Shown here: positions 33,601-48,300 of the stretch, in pieces
Layout: every line of letters starts with the position of its first letter
How positions within the stretch are numbered: position 1 is the stretch's first letter
Assembly: GCA_022818135.1 (NCBI GenBank)
Contig: JAFMSR010000015.1
Location: forward strand, 36,814,294 to 36,878,293
Direction: 5' to 3'
DNA: 64,000 bases
From: Saxidomus purpurata
Lineage: Eukaryota; Mollusca; Bivalvia; Venerida; Veneridae
Notes under the pieces: model-generated
Database searches by the model: none
Told to the model about the DNA's origin: nothing
The model's input: the letters and a program-made list of their open reading frames with translations, nothing else
Made by a program: the position numbers and the translations under genes

Positions 33601-36600
33601 TTGCGCTTTGTACTTAATAGGAATCATTGCCAATGGAAGTGGTACTGTTGAAACGGAAACATTTTCAAGATATGACCTTACATTTGAGATAGTGAAGCAC
33701 TTTATTGATACCACAGAGCTTTATGAGGTCTATAGATCAGGTAAGAGATGCGTGTTCATTCGTGCACTGAACTTTCAATTATCATTTAACTGGAAATTGT
33801 TTTATTCTTCATTAGTTCCAATTAGAAATAAAATGGCAAACGTTCAAATGTACACCTTAACCAGTCGGCAAGTCATAAAACACTTCAAAATAATGTGGAT
33901 GTAATGTGTATGACTCTTATTGTGTCACTCGTATCTATAAACTTGGCTACTTCTGAATCCTGTGTACCTGGTAGGTATCCCGTAATAATTACTGAACTAA
34001 ATGGTGACTGACTCATTGGCATTACTAGAGAGGACACCTGCTGATATACTTTCGACATCAAACTCCCATGGCGGATACCAAAACAATAGGCCTAATTAGC
34101 GTTTAGTATTTGAAAATACCTCTGCCAAATGTGTGTATGATATTTTAGCCAATTGATAGTTTGTCAATAGTTCAAATTCAGGTGACTTTTAATGCGTCAC
34201 TCGGCATGCTTTCATTATTATTATATTGGAAGATGTCATTATTTATATTTATCATAGTTAAAAGTTTTGACGCCGATAAGAAAGTTGACACCATCGTGTT
34301 GCTGGACTATGATGTCGCTGTTTTGAAAACACCACAAATTCTGACGACGCAAAACAAGAAACTTATAAGAAGTGGAGCAAGGAATTTACATGGTCAAACG
34401 GTACTTTAATAATTTAAGCATTGGACTGTTGTACCTTTTTACTCTACGATCACTAGTAACTCTTTTATTACATATTTCTCAAAAAACATTTTCTTAGATA
34501 TAATACAAACTGTAATCCCTAGTCATTATAAAACACAGTACTCACCAACAATCAGACTTGCAAGCAAATGACATCTCACAATGAGAAAGAGGCAGCATTT
34601 CAGCTGATATAATAACCGTTCAAAGGTAAATCCACCGCCAAGCGCAAGGGCTATGGACAACATAAATAATGTAGAAAAAAACAATAAGCAGGCACACAGT
34701 CATATAGACACAAAACTACGTCATATTTATTTGTTGTTCTTTTTAAATCAAACCTGAAAAGTTGCAATAGCTTTAAGTTTTGCCTTAATTGAACAGTAAA
34801 AATGAAAACGTATAGCAATTTGTAGTATCATAATATTGATTTTCGGCGTTGGCTGTATAAGCTTGGTTTTGATCTACTTTTTGCACCTATCAAATCGCGG
34901 TGAAGAGAATTTGTATACGACACTCTTGAAAACATTGTCGCTTCATTGATAAATTATGTAACAGCCGATCTAAAGATAGACTGCATAAATTTAGACAATG
35001 TTATGTTGTCTCTCATTGAACGAAAAGACAAAGCGTCTTAAGTCGCTTGTGATTGGGTAAGATGTCTTTTCCACAATGCTTTATATTTTATAAATGTTCG
35101 CAATATTGAATACACTATTTTAAAGTTGTACTTGGTAAATTCACATTTCCCATATTTAATTGCAACTCCAGCTTTTCTGTCACAAAATATTTGTATTTAT
35201 ACAGAAACGATTGAAAAAAGCAGACAGGTTTGACGCCCTTTCATGTGACACAGATAGCGAAGTGATCCCTGCTACCATATACGAGGACACATATTGTAAA
35301 ATGGATTTAAATATAACCCAAGTAGATAGGTAACACCCTTTATACGTTTGCAATGATTGAAATGTACTGTAACCGAAATTAAATAACGATTTGTGTCAGT
35401 AAGAAATAACAGTTTACTATTTACACCAATTACAAAATTATTCAATATTTTTCGGAAATAAATTTGCACAACACTGAATTATGATTGAATATGATGAAAG
35501 GTATCGAACCTTCATTGAGTTTGACATTGTCTTACAGTGTCACAGTGATTTATTATGAAAAAAACCCGGCTTACCCGTTTCACGCTTACATGTACATCAT
35601 CCCAAAAGACAACAATGATATAATGTATTCTTCAATTTTGATATTGCCGTACATTATATAACAATCTTTATCAATTTACTTCATGTCCAATACTTTATTA
35701 TATATAGATGTAAACAATGAATGTTTTTGTTTGTGGTGGTAGTTTTACCTTATTGCTGTACAGTACATAAATACATAAATACAACGAAGTATCATAGCAA
35801 CGAAGTCAAGTCATTCTTGAATACATTGATATATTTTCAGAGATGAAGTTATATTGAAAATGCCTGGACCTCGGGCACTTCGGTCTTTAATAAAGTCTTT
35901 AAAATGGTCTTCGATCATAATACTGTACGATAGCTCAACAGGTATCATAAGTATAAAACATATTTTGTTTGAATTATACATAACACGGAAACAGTTCAAT
36001 TAGTTCTTGCTCTTATGTTAATTTGAAATAAAATGCTTTTACCAAATGAAATCGTTCAGGGAATAAATCATGTCATTGATTTCATATCATTTACTCTCTA
36101 ATAAGATCATATAGATGAGATGACATTGTTTGTATCTATATATTTATAACGTCATTAGTAAATGCTGGGTATATTTATATCTGTTTTATTAAAATGGGGA
36201 GGGATCACTTTGCTTTTATTTAAGATTGCCTGAATAATGCACACTCTTACTTTTATCACTTATTGCACGTTTCAATATTATATTATGAAAACAAAGGGTA
36301 TTCATGTTTTGATAATAAAACGCAGCTTTTCTTTAAAACCTTAAATGTTGCTATATTTAAGTCGTTGTAAAGAAAATTGATCTCCAAATATGACTCGCTC
36401 AATTAACGTTAAGGCATGATACTATACATGTATAACGCTCAAAATGTTTGAGCAGAAAGTGAACGAATAGGTATACTTAATGGCTTGCAATTACCGTCAC
36501 TGCATACTATACACTGAATAGTCTATGCACCTACACCGTGACGTCAACATTCGATGAACGGACATTTATCTACTGTCGCCATCCATCGATTTAGCGTAAA

Positions 36601-39209
36601 AGCAAATTGTATTATCTTAGGTCAAAAACCCGATTTTGCCACAGCAATGTTTATATTGTCATATACCCTTACTCTGATTTAACAGAAAGTGAAACATCAG
36701 CACTTGTCGATGGAATATCTAAAGATGGCGTTCTGTTTGCACTCTTCAATACGGAGCAAGTAGACAATATGCAGACTCTGTTACATGAAATTTATCATTC
36801 AAGAATCAACAAGATGGCAGACATAATGATTGTAATTGTGTGCCGATTGGATTGTATAACAAAGGTTTTACAAAATGTAAGTATGTGCAAAATATCACCC
36901 GCTTGTACAACGATTGCACTTTTGATTTAGTAAACTCTTGTGTAAAAACACCAAACGACATGTTGTGTAACCATACTTGTCAATGGTGTTACAACTTGGT
37001 TGTGCAGACACATAAAGCAACGCAGAAAGTGTTGAGATTGCTTTGCTAAAAGTGGAATATATTGCAAATAAAACAGATAACATTTCAAAACAAGACTGCA
37101 TTGACTACACATAATGAAGACTTGTCATCTTGTGACAGGGTATTGTCAATATAGCCGTTAAATCTTTTCATGACTTCCCGTTTAGTAAACATAATTTGAT
37201 ACTACTAATTATACCCCCAAAACGAAGTTTAGGGGGGTATATAGGAGTCACCCGGTGGTTGGTCGGTCGGTCGGTCGGTTGGTCGGTCGGTCGGTCGGTC
37301 GGGCGGTCTGTTGCATTTTCCTTGTCCGGAGCATAACTTGAAAACTACTAGTTGGAATTCAATACAACTTCATACAATGGTCAAGCACAATGAGAGGAAG
37401 TGCAGTGCACAAGAACTATAACTCCATCTTGACTAATTACAGAGTTATTGCCCTTTGTTACTTTTCCTTGTCCGGAGCATAACTTGAAAACTACTAGTTG
37501 GAATTCAATACAACTTCATACAATGGTCAAGCACATTGAGAAGAAGTGCAGTGCACAAGAACTATAACTCCATCTTGACTAATTACAGAGTTATTGCCCT
37601 TTGTTACTTTTCCTTGTCCAGAGCATAACTTGAAAACTACTGGTTGGAATTCAATACAACTTCATACAATGGTCAAGCACATTGAGAGGAAGTGCAGTGC
37701 ACAAGAACCATAACTCCATCTTGACTAATTACAGAGTTATTGCCCTTTGTTACTTTTCCTTGTCCGGAGCATAACTTGAAATCTATTGGTTGGAATTCAA
37801 TAAAACTTCATACAATGATCAAGCACACTCAGAGGAAGTGCAGTGTACAAGAACAATAACTCTATCTTGAGTATTTACTGAGTTATTGCCCTTTGTTAGT
37901 TTTCCTTGTCCGAAGCATAACTTGAAAACTACTAGTTGGAATTCAATACAACTTCATACAATGGTCAAGCACAGTGAGAGGGAGTGCAGTGCACAAGAAC
38001 TATAACTCCATCTTGACTAATTACAGAGTTATTGCCCTTTGTTACTTTTCCTTGTCCGGAGCATAACTTGAAATCTATTGGTTGGAATTCAATAAAACTT
38101 CATACAATGATCAAGCACACTAAGAGGAGGAGTGCAGTGTAAAACACAAGAACAATAACCTTATCTTGAGTATTTACTGAGTTATTGCCCTTTGTTAGTT
38201 TTCCTTGTCCGAAGCATAACTTGAAAACTACTAGTTGGAATTCAATACAACTTCATACAATGGTCAAGCACAGTGAGAGGGAGTGCAGTACACAAGAACT
38301 ATAACTCCATCTTGACTAATTACAGAGTTATTGCCCTTTGTTACTTTTCCTTGTCCGGGGCAAAAATAGAAAAATACTGGTTGGAATTCAAACTTAATAT
38401 GGTTGGATTCAATACACAACTTCATACAATGATCAAGCACACTCAGAGGAAGTGCAGTGTACAAGAACTATAACTCTATCTTGAGTATTTACTGAGTTAT
38501 TGCCCTTTGTTACTTTTTTTTTCTTTTTCTTGTCCGAAGCATAACTTGAAAACTACTAGTTGGAATTCAGTACAACCTCATACAATGGTCAAGTACATTT
38601 AGAGGAAGTGCAGTGCACAGGAACCATAACTCCATCTTGACTCATTACAGAGTTATTACCCTTTGTTACTTTTCCTTGTCCAGAGCATAACTTGAAAACT
38701 TCTGGTTGGAATTCAATACAACTTCATACAATGGTCAAGCACAGTGAGAGGGAGTGCAGTGCACAGGAACCATAACTCCATCTTGACTAATTACAGAGTT
38801 ATTGCCCTTTGTTACTTTTCCCTGTCTGGAGCATTTTTCGAAAACTACAAGTTGGAATTCAATACAACTTTCAAACTCAATGGTCAAGCACAATCAATGA
38901 GAGGAACTGCTAAGAACAATATCTCTTTTTAGTTTGTTTGCAAGGTATTATGTTACTACGAACTTCTTCAGTTTATAAAGCAATCCTTTTGGGGGTATTA
39001 ATCACATTTAGTGATAGCTCTAGTTTAGGTAGCTGGTAAAATGTCGATGCTATAATATCTAAATGGAGATTACGGAGAAAATCATTACCATCTGTTTCGT
39101 CTTCTGACTGCCATAACACAGACAATAATAAAAGTCGATTTTTGTATTCAAATCATTTATGAATGTACGAGTATTTATGGCGTTTGTAATATAGATGAAC
39201 AAATTGCAA

Positions 39210-39304
<95 letters not shown>

Positions 39305-42300
39305 TTATTTTTTTTTTTTTTTGGTTTTTTGGGGGGGGGGCTTTCGCAAAAAAAAGTTTGAGTTTGAGTTTGTACTATAGCTTAATGTAATGACATACGA
39401 TATCTGCAAACGGGGTGTTAATACTACATACTAATCTTTCAGGCGAATAAGTTCGATTCTTTAAGTGATTCCAAGACACTACTGAAGAAGTTTTCAAAAT
39501 GGTTGATTATTGCGTACGATCATAGCAAATGCGTTTCAGAGATACTGAAGACATGTGCCAATGACCTTGACAATGTTGCTTTAATTGCAGTCCCACAGTA
39601 TAGAAATACTGGCATCGAGGTAAGGATTTAAAAATACATTTGTAGAGATACATATATTGTATATGACAAACATATATAGTATGCCCAGTTAATTCAATTT
39701 GATCACTTATAAATTTAACAACTCTTTGTTCACAGTGAAGTGCTAAGTATAACACTGTTATTCTCCTAGCCACAAATCCCTAAAAAAAGCATGCTAAAAT
39801 ACTGTAAAAAAGGATTTTTGATAGTGTCCGACTGAATCCCATTCGATGCTTTTGACGATATATTTAAACTAGTCTTGTTACAATACAAACGTGAAGCGTT
39901 CAGATTTATATTAGCGATATATGTGTATCCTGTCTTTAATGTAAAGCTATAGCCCGTAAAGGGATTACATAAATTGCGGGATGCATATTTGGCAAAGAAA
40001 ATAAAATATGCTTTCATGACAATGATGGATTCAGTTAGTGTTAGGTACGGTTTTAACTCATTAAATTGGGAAAACGAAATTGTCGAAATTGTGGTCACAT
40101 AGAAAATTTCACATTTTAGTAAACTAACACCTCCATAATCGTTTGATCCTGACCGCTTTTACGAACACGCACAACATCAATATAAACTTCGGGTATATAT
40201 ATACGAAGCGTAAATTAATTCACGTTTTTGTTACGTTTTAAAGGCTATGACTGAAATCATCGATTCATCTGTATTGAATTTACTTCGGACACAAGTCGTA
40301 CTCAACAGCCAAGCAGACTTTAAGGAAAATTTCGTAAACGAATTGCATAAGGTATTTTATCATTAATACATAGAAAAGCTGATTTGACTAGAGACGTGTA
40401 TCTTTTGTCAAATATTTTGGCAAGTTGGTGTACACGTAACATTCCACACATTCCTGCTCAACAATAATAAAAACAAGTATATCCGTTACAAATACATGCT
40501 CAAATGTCTCTTAGATGTACATTAACATAAGTATGTTTGAAAAATGAAGAAATTAGAATATGTACACCAGCAAAAGGTTCTTTCTTTAGTAGATTCTGCT
40601 GCTTCATTACCTTTGCCTTTGCTAACAATAAAGAGTCAAAATTTAATATTAAATTTAGAATAAATACGATTTCCAGCATTCAAAGTAAAGTTTGTACTGA
40701 TATTTCGTGCTTAAACTAACAAAAGTCTGTTATAACAGTAATACCCAATTTCATATGTACACATCTAAAGTTTCACTTTAGAGTGTTCAAACATGGAGTC
40801 CATGGAATAGATGTCAGGCATACTACATTGACACGCTGTTGTGGACGGGTTACGGAAGAGAATTTAGTTCAGTTGGGTTAGCTGATATCAATGGCAATGT
40901 AGTCCTTCATTCAGACATATTTCCAAATGCAAAACATGGATACAACAAAAGGAAGTTTCTTGTATCAACACTTCAGGTAAACATAAGGGCTTGACGAAGT
41001 TCTTTTCACACTCATGACAGGCAGTCAAGATTCAAAAATGTTTTAAACGTTTAAATCAGTCAATTAATTCAAACTTTTGTTGTGTTTTTCTTCTGATTGG
41101 GATTAAGTTTACTTCCTTGTGCTGGAGACTCTAAAATGTGTACTCTGAACAGTACAAGTGGTTTTCAAAATAAGAAGACTTACGCGCTTCTGTAGACATG
41201 TTATTGGTACATGTACTCGTATGTGCACGAATATTTGTAAACCTGTTGGACATCTCAACAGCAACGGCACATAACAGTTTAACACCATTGGATTTGCAAG
41301 CGTTTAAACATTTATTACTCGTATACGCTGACGATATTTTTGTCAGCTTGAATCCTACCTATAAGAACGTATACATAAATTCGCATAGTACTTGGACTAT
41401 TCCAGGTTACAGATTCTGTAATAAGTTAAACTGTTTTTGCCGATGTGCTATTTCCAAAGGCACTGTTTATAGGTGGGTAAACGTATAATAAGGGTTGCAA
41501 ACATGTGTACAGATGTTTAGATGTGTACAATTTTGATGAAAGATTTTCTTCAATACCAATGGTCCTGGTGTGCGAATACCCAATGCACCTGTAACTGGAA
41601 AGTTTTATGGTGATAAAGTTCTGAAACCGGACAGAAAACATTACCTTAATCTTCGCGCACAATTTGACTTGTAACTGAACAAAAGAGTAAAATTGTGAAG
41701 CAGTTTCTGGGGACCAACAATTGCAGCTCCATACCCGCAAGACCTAAGTCTCTGCCGACTTCATTAACTAAACGAGATGCTTGCTGGTCGCCGCTACAGT
41801 GTCGGAAGCGATTTCGGTAGTGCTGTGTATCCGTTTCGGCGAATGATACCAAGGACAGACAAGTCTCCATGTCATGAATATTTCGGATCCATACATCAAT
41901 CATATGTTACGGGAAATAATGGATTTATATAAGAAATTGGCTGTAATGTAACTTATTCCTCGTAAAGCAGTTGTACCTACTTCTAAATGTGTACAAGTAG
42001 CATCCATATAGCTTTAAAATTGTCTCCAGGTCTTGATTTAATGTATGTCAAAACAAGAATATACATTTGTATATAATATTGAATTTTATTTATTTATCTC
42101 TAACATAATTTGCACGAAAAACTTTGCTCAAACATAAACAACAACATTTTGATTCAACTTTAAAAAACGCAAAAGAAAGAGTAGTGCAATACGCTTCAGA
42201 TTCATGGACACGTTAACTTTTCGTTTTACAGTATCCGCCATTTGTAATAAAAAGAAAGGTCAACAACACGTACATCTATGAAGGATTTTGCATGGATCTT

Positions 42301-45300
42301 TTTAATGAGTTAGCGAAACAGCTTAATTTCACGTATGTACTATAAATATGAAATGTCTGCTTTTTCTACATTTAAATTTATTTTCATACATGTACATTGT
42401 AACATAAATACAAACATTTAGCTGCTTTGCTTTAATGGGAGATTTACACGAGAGATTATATATTATTATCAAAAATGCGCAAAACTTTTACTGTATGGAG
42501 GCATCCGTTTTACCTACATTGCTTTTGAAATAATTACAAGAGATATACAACGTGTAATTGTAAATAATTTACCAAGCGTAGGCATGGCAGCATAAACTCT
42601 CCACATAGCCCCGTTTCTCTCAAAAGCTTGCATGTAGCAAAGCTATGTTTATTCTAAGAGGTATGTGTGATGGTTTGATGGAGTTGTAAATGATTAAAAT
42701 GATTTATTTGAATCCAAGTTTACCATATCAAAAGTGTTGGTTACCTGTGACTGAAGAGTGTTGGTATATGTAATCATCTGTTTTAACTGTTGCTCTTAGA
42801 AATGAAATATTGAATGTTCGTATTTCATCATAGTAGATTCTGAAATGGTTTCAGACCAGAATGTGGTTACAAATTACTTCAGAATTTGCTATATATCTCT
42901 CAACAACATTAATTTTTTGTATTGAGTGCCTTGTGAACGTCATGTTTAGCGACAAAAATGTATGCATTTTTCGTGTTAAACATTGAAACAGAAATAACCT
43001 GCAATACGTCATATAAAGAGCATATACTATTTGGTGTCTATAACATTATACTAGATATGACCTGACGGAGCCAGCAGACGGCAAGTGGGGAAGTTACGAT
43101 GAAAACTTTATATTTAATGGTCTCGTCGGACAGCTGCAACGAGAGGTATGTCATACAAACTAAACAAACTTATTGCTATGGTATGTTAATCGTCGTTTTA
43201 ACAAAATAAGACAGATGCATCCAATTACTATGCAACGTTGAAAAATAATTAGTTCTTTGCTCAAATGTTATCAAATTTACGTATTGCATAGGTGTATGTT
43301 TCGTAGCTTACAAATGTTGCAAGAGAATATTTCTTTTTGATTAAAATAAACATATTATTCGTTCGTCAGAAGGCTTACGTACACAAGCAAAAAATACGTG
43401 TCCATGTATGTACGTGACCCATTGGATTTTGGAACAATCGCTTCCTCTGGATAACATTGAGCAAATCTATAGATTATAGATGCAGAAAAGTGCAACTAAA
43501 CATGTTTTGCTCAGATTATAAGTACATGTATACAAAAAGTTAATCAAATTGTCTGATTCTGTTCTCTTGATTTTAGACATATCAGTGGGTCATGCTGTGC
43601 TAAGAATACATGACTAACTTAATATATGAGTTTACCTATGCTAACAGGAAGTGGACATAGTGGCTGCACCACTTTCAAGCCAAGCAGAAAGAACCCCTTT
43701 TATGGATTTTAGTTATTCTTACTATTACGAATATACGACAGTGGTGGTGAAGAGACCCGACGTTAGCGCAAGAAAATGGAGAACATTAATAGACCCTTTC
43801 AAGTGGGAAGTTCTTGTTGCTATAGGTACTCCGTTTTGTTTTCCGTAAAGCATTTTGTCGTCCATTTTAAAGATTGTTGTGTCTTTTTACGAATAGTCTG
43901 CATGGTAATAATGTAATAAATGTTGTTATTATTTCACACATATTTCAACATAAACTGATTAGATTCTGACTGTTATATTAGCATTTTCTTTAAATTGAGG
44001 GCTTGGGTTTATTTTAACGCATTGTTCGCTATGGTCAAGAATATATATGGTTGCAAGTATGAACTCAGTATTTCAAATATCCGTAAGAATGGCAAGCATG
44101 GTTACAGGACAGCTACATGTGTAAAGACCGTTAAGTAATTACTGTACATGTCATGCATCAGACATTGTAACAGATAGGGACTTACGAAGTTTGAGAATAT
44201 CATCTTACGATCTTGCAATTGAAAAGGATATATGTACATTAATGTTGCGTTACACGAGAATTAATGATGTGTAAGTTTGGAAAGGCTGGCGTTAAATACA
44301 ATGGTCTATAAGAATTGTCTGAATAAGGGCAATTATGTAGGAAGCTCTTTATCAATTCGATACAAACATCTTATATCTTATTAAGCTCAATGTCGGATTG
44401 TCTGATAAAATTGGTTTGCTTACTTTGACTTTAACAAAAGAAAGACATTTTTAAATATTTCTAGCTGTTTTGATCATAGACACGAACATGCTTTGCAATG
44501 TCATTTTGAATGTTTGGTCGTTTTTATGTCTATTTTGTTATTGTTAGCCAATTAAATTGTGATAATCATTTTATTTTAAACTCACTTTCAGGAGTTTCCT
44601 TGGTGATAGTCACAGTAATAACATTTCTTCTCGAGAAAAATAATCCATTTTATGATGTACCCCTGCATGCTGAGGATAGAATGAATAATGGTGGACTTCA
44701 TACATGGCATAGCGCCTTCTGGTATGTGTTCGGGGCGTTACTTTGTCAAGGTAAGTGTCTATTTGTTTGCTATCCACCATTAAAATACAAGATAGGGATG
44801 TTATAATCAAAATAAGTTCATATTCCTTTGTTTAAATACAATTTAAGCACGGATCACTTTGAATTCATGATTTAAGTGTTTTAAATAATAATGGTAATAT
44901 TACAACAGTTATTTAGATACATCACACGCTATTTTAATACGTATTATTCTAAAATGAGTATTTAAATGCAGCACAAAGAGGTTAACCAAACATTCCGATG
45001 TTCGACTGCATGTCAACAAGAAATTTATGTGGTAAATTCCGTGGACGAACCGTAAAATGTGGAAACTGTTCTACATAGACAATTTTGGTGCAGAAAGAAA
45101 TATTGTTTCAAGCTCAAGATTTCAAGATTTTTGCTTCTTTAAACAAATTGGGGATGTCTTTTTGAAAATGAAACACCAGCGTAAATGATAGCTTCCACGT
45201 ACTGATCTAATGGACAGGATAGCCTCCACATAGCAGGACAGAAAACGATAAAAATGAGCCATCATAAAATCTGTTGATTTTGTCATATGTGCGCACATAC

Positions 45301-48300
45301 AAATACAAAAGCATAAATATAGAATAGCAAGTTGGCTTTAGGTAAAGTGTCACATGTACTACAAATATACAACGTGAGATGAATGGGGCATGCATCAATT
45401 ATAATAGTAGCAATATTCGATTTGTAATCTCAAAACCTTTTCTGTATATAACATAGCTTAATTTTTGTTGATACTTACTTCATTAGTTGTCATTAATTCA
45501 ATAAATTTCAGAACATTTGGTTTTGGTGTCTTTAGATAACGTTTTCTCAGATTATTATAAAGTGAACCTTCTAGCAAGAAAATAGAATTCATCCTCTAAA
45601 ACATAACTATTTTGCTTGTTATTGTACCACCTTCTTGCTTCAGTTTCTAATCTATGTGATATTCCTCATAGTGCAATTCTAAATGTATCTATATTAAGTA
45701 ATTGTAAATATGGATAAAATGGAAAACTTGAATACAGATTATAACTTTTAGCTCTTGATGGATCATTCATATCAGACATCTATTTTTATATACATTCAAA
45801 ATTTATTCAAGTTTATAGTATATTGTAAATAAATTATTATCAACAACGCCTTGGAATATCCAAACATGAATAATATACAAGTGACTGTAACAATGTTTTA
45901 CATAATTTTTCCACTGCTTTGTAGTATCAGTACATGGAAACTATCTTATCCGTTGGCGTTATCTTTTAAAGGCATTTCCATTTTGTTTAAAAAAACAAAA
46001 GTCTTGAAATCAAGTGCACATTAAAGTTGCATCGAGACAATTTTCCTTTCCGTGACAAAGTTTTCTATAAAGCACACAAACTTTAGGGTATTTTCCACAT
46101 TTTACGGTTCGTCCGTGAAATTTACCGCCGAATTTTCTTGTTGACATGTAGTTCAACGTCGGAATATTTAAGTATTTGGGAAGCAATGACACTTGAAGGG
46201 CTTTCAAAGAAATTGGCTAAACATTCTGTATAAATTGGTATGGATGTCGGGAGACAATGCAACGTGAAAGTATTTAAATACTTACCAAAATCCGTCCGAA
46301 GCGACGAAATGAAACGGCCATTTGATCCGTTGCAGCTACCATGAAGGTCACGTGATTCCCAACCGTTATGATTAAAAAGTTGAAAAACTTTTAACCAAAA
46401 AAGGTAAAGGGGATAAAAATCAAAACAAAATGAGAATTTTATTAATGGGCACCAATTCCACTCTGATAAGTGTTGTCTTAATACGTTTCTTAATATAATA
46501 GCAAAGAATGGTGAACTTTAACCGTCTAGATTTACAAATAACCAGATCTGTAATCAGCCATTACCGTATTGTTTATACCTAAGCTTAATTTTGCATTGTT
46601 GTTATCTTTATTTGCCTGATACGAATGAAGATTTTTATAACTATTTGCAGAAAACATTTAAAGGGGCACTCCCTACATCTAGCAGATTATATTCTGGAAA
46701 CATAGATTATGTGTTAAATGAACGTAAAATGATAAATAAATGCAATTTCAAAGAAGAACCTATGGCACAAAAAATGCCTTATTTCACCACAATTAATCAA
46801 TATCGAGGCTTTCTGTAATAAATCGCATCCACCCAATAATTGTACAACAACATCTCTGGATATATAATTGAATGGTATGGTGGCATATTTGCATAACTAC
46901 CTGAAAATATCTCACTAATTCCAAAATTATCTTGAAAAGAAGAGAACTTATCATGAAAAATAATTTGTTTTCGCGAAAAGGTTTTTAATTTTCTGCTACA
47001 AATAATTTCATTTAAAAAGGGGAAAAATCATGATAGGCCCACTACGATGCATACGATAATAAATGAACGACTGAGATATAATTACGCTTCAGATAGCTTT
47101 AATAGAACATTAATCGGAATTGTTCTCACTTTAAGGTGTCCCCTGGACAGAAATAATAAAAAAATGCAAAGTAAAAGTTTTAAAAAGTTTTCATGAAAAC
47201 TATTATTTATATGCGAAATAAAAAGTTTTGCGAAAACGTTTTTACTTTTCACGAAAGATTTTCCTTTTCATACGAAGCCGAAATTTTTCTTTTCAAGAAG
47301 CAATTTTGGGAATAATTGGCAGATAGTAACGTTTATTTTATGTTACCATTTAACAATATATCGATTCAAAATGGCCGTTAACTGAAATATTTCGACATAA
47401 TACATGTATGACAAACTTTTCATGATAATTATCTGGTTAAGTGTATGCAGAAATATGCCACCATAGAATGGCTTACGATACTGCAGTATATTTTAAACTG
47501 CTGATTTTATCGATAATGACTGGGAATGCATAGCTTAAACTTTGAGATTAAGTTAATATACTTCCAAAGATTCTATTTTAAGAATCAGTTATAGGGTATG
47601 TCCCTTTAAAAGATGGGTTTAAATCTGAAAAAATAAGAAAAATCCGATTTTTTTTAATTGGGTTTAATGGGCATTTGAAGCGACTCGTAAAATAACACGT
47701 CCATCGACTTATCCACTATACTATGAAGACGGACTTGAATCACTTGGTAAAAAATAAGCTGATATTATATTGGTTAAAATGGATAAGTCGTTTTCGTGTA
47801 AAATGATTTAAATTAGCGTGCATTTTCTGTCACAAAATTGAATTTTACTTAACGCAATTATTGATATTGGTTTTATTAAAAGCAGAACTGTTTTTAGAAA
47901 AGAGTTCAGCTTCAAAGACATATTTTACTAGCAACCAAGCGAAAATTGCTCCTACCACACCAAATCAGCATTTTCTCTCTTCAAATATGACTACAAAAAA
48001 AAGCTTTTAACGACCGCATCACGAGGAGTCACGGTGCCAAAGGAGGGGATTTGAAACTTTGATATGGATATTTGAAATAGAATGAATCATCAAATTGAGA
48101 AATTTTAGTATAAATTCCTGTAAAGTATTGCATCTGTGCTTTTTAATAATACGTTGCTAAAATGTAAAGCGTTGCAAAAACTTTTCAAGTGAAGTATATC
48201 GGTCCTACCACATTTTGTGTTTATGTCATTTTGGAAAGATTTAATTTTTTCACCAGAAGCTTTAAAAATAGCATTTATCTTATGTACCGCAGGGGGTGTT

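Noticed and set aside
33494..33904. 136-codon ORF read as one exon
   Set aside because: Only 33621-33740 is coding (receptor exon 2); the flanks are intron read-through.
37321..38930. CRISPR-like appearance of regularly spaced repeats
   Set aside because: The whole 146-bp unit is repeated, with no unique spacers; the context is eukaryotic and intronic.
38264..38932. ORFs beginning MRGSAVH on the plus strand and a mirror frame on the minus strand
   Set aside because: They recur once per 146-bp repeat unit and have no domain content.
39195..39380. Poly-glycine ORF
   Set aside because: Direct product of the poly-G tract.
41646..41903. Minus-strand frame with Tc1/mariner-like helix-turn-helix feel (TTEIASDTVAATSKHLV)
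   Set aside because: The match is too weak and conflicts in strand with the better mariner-like fragment at 41558-41674.
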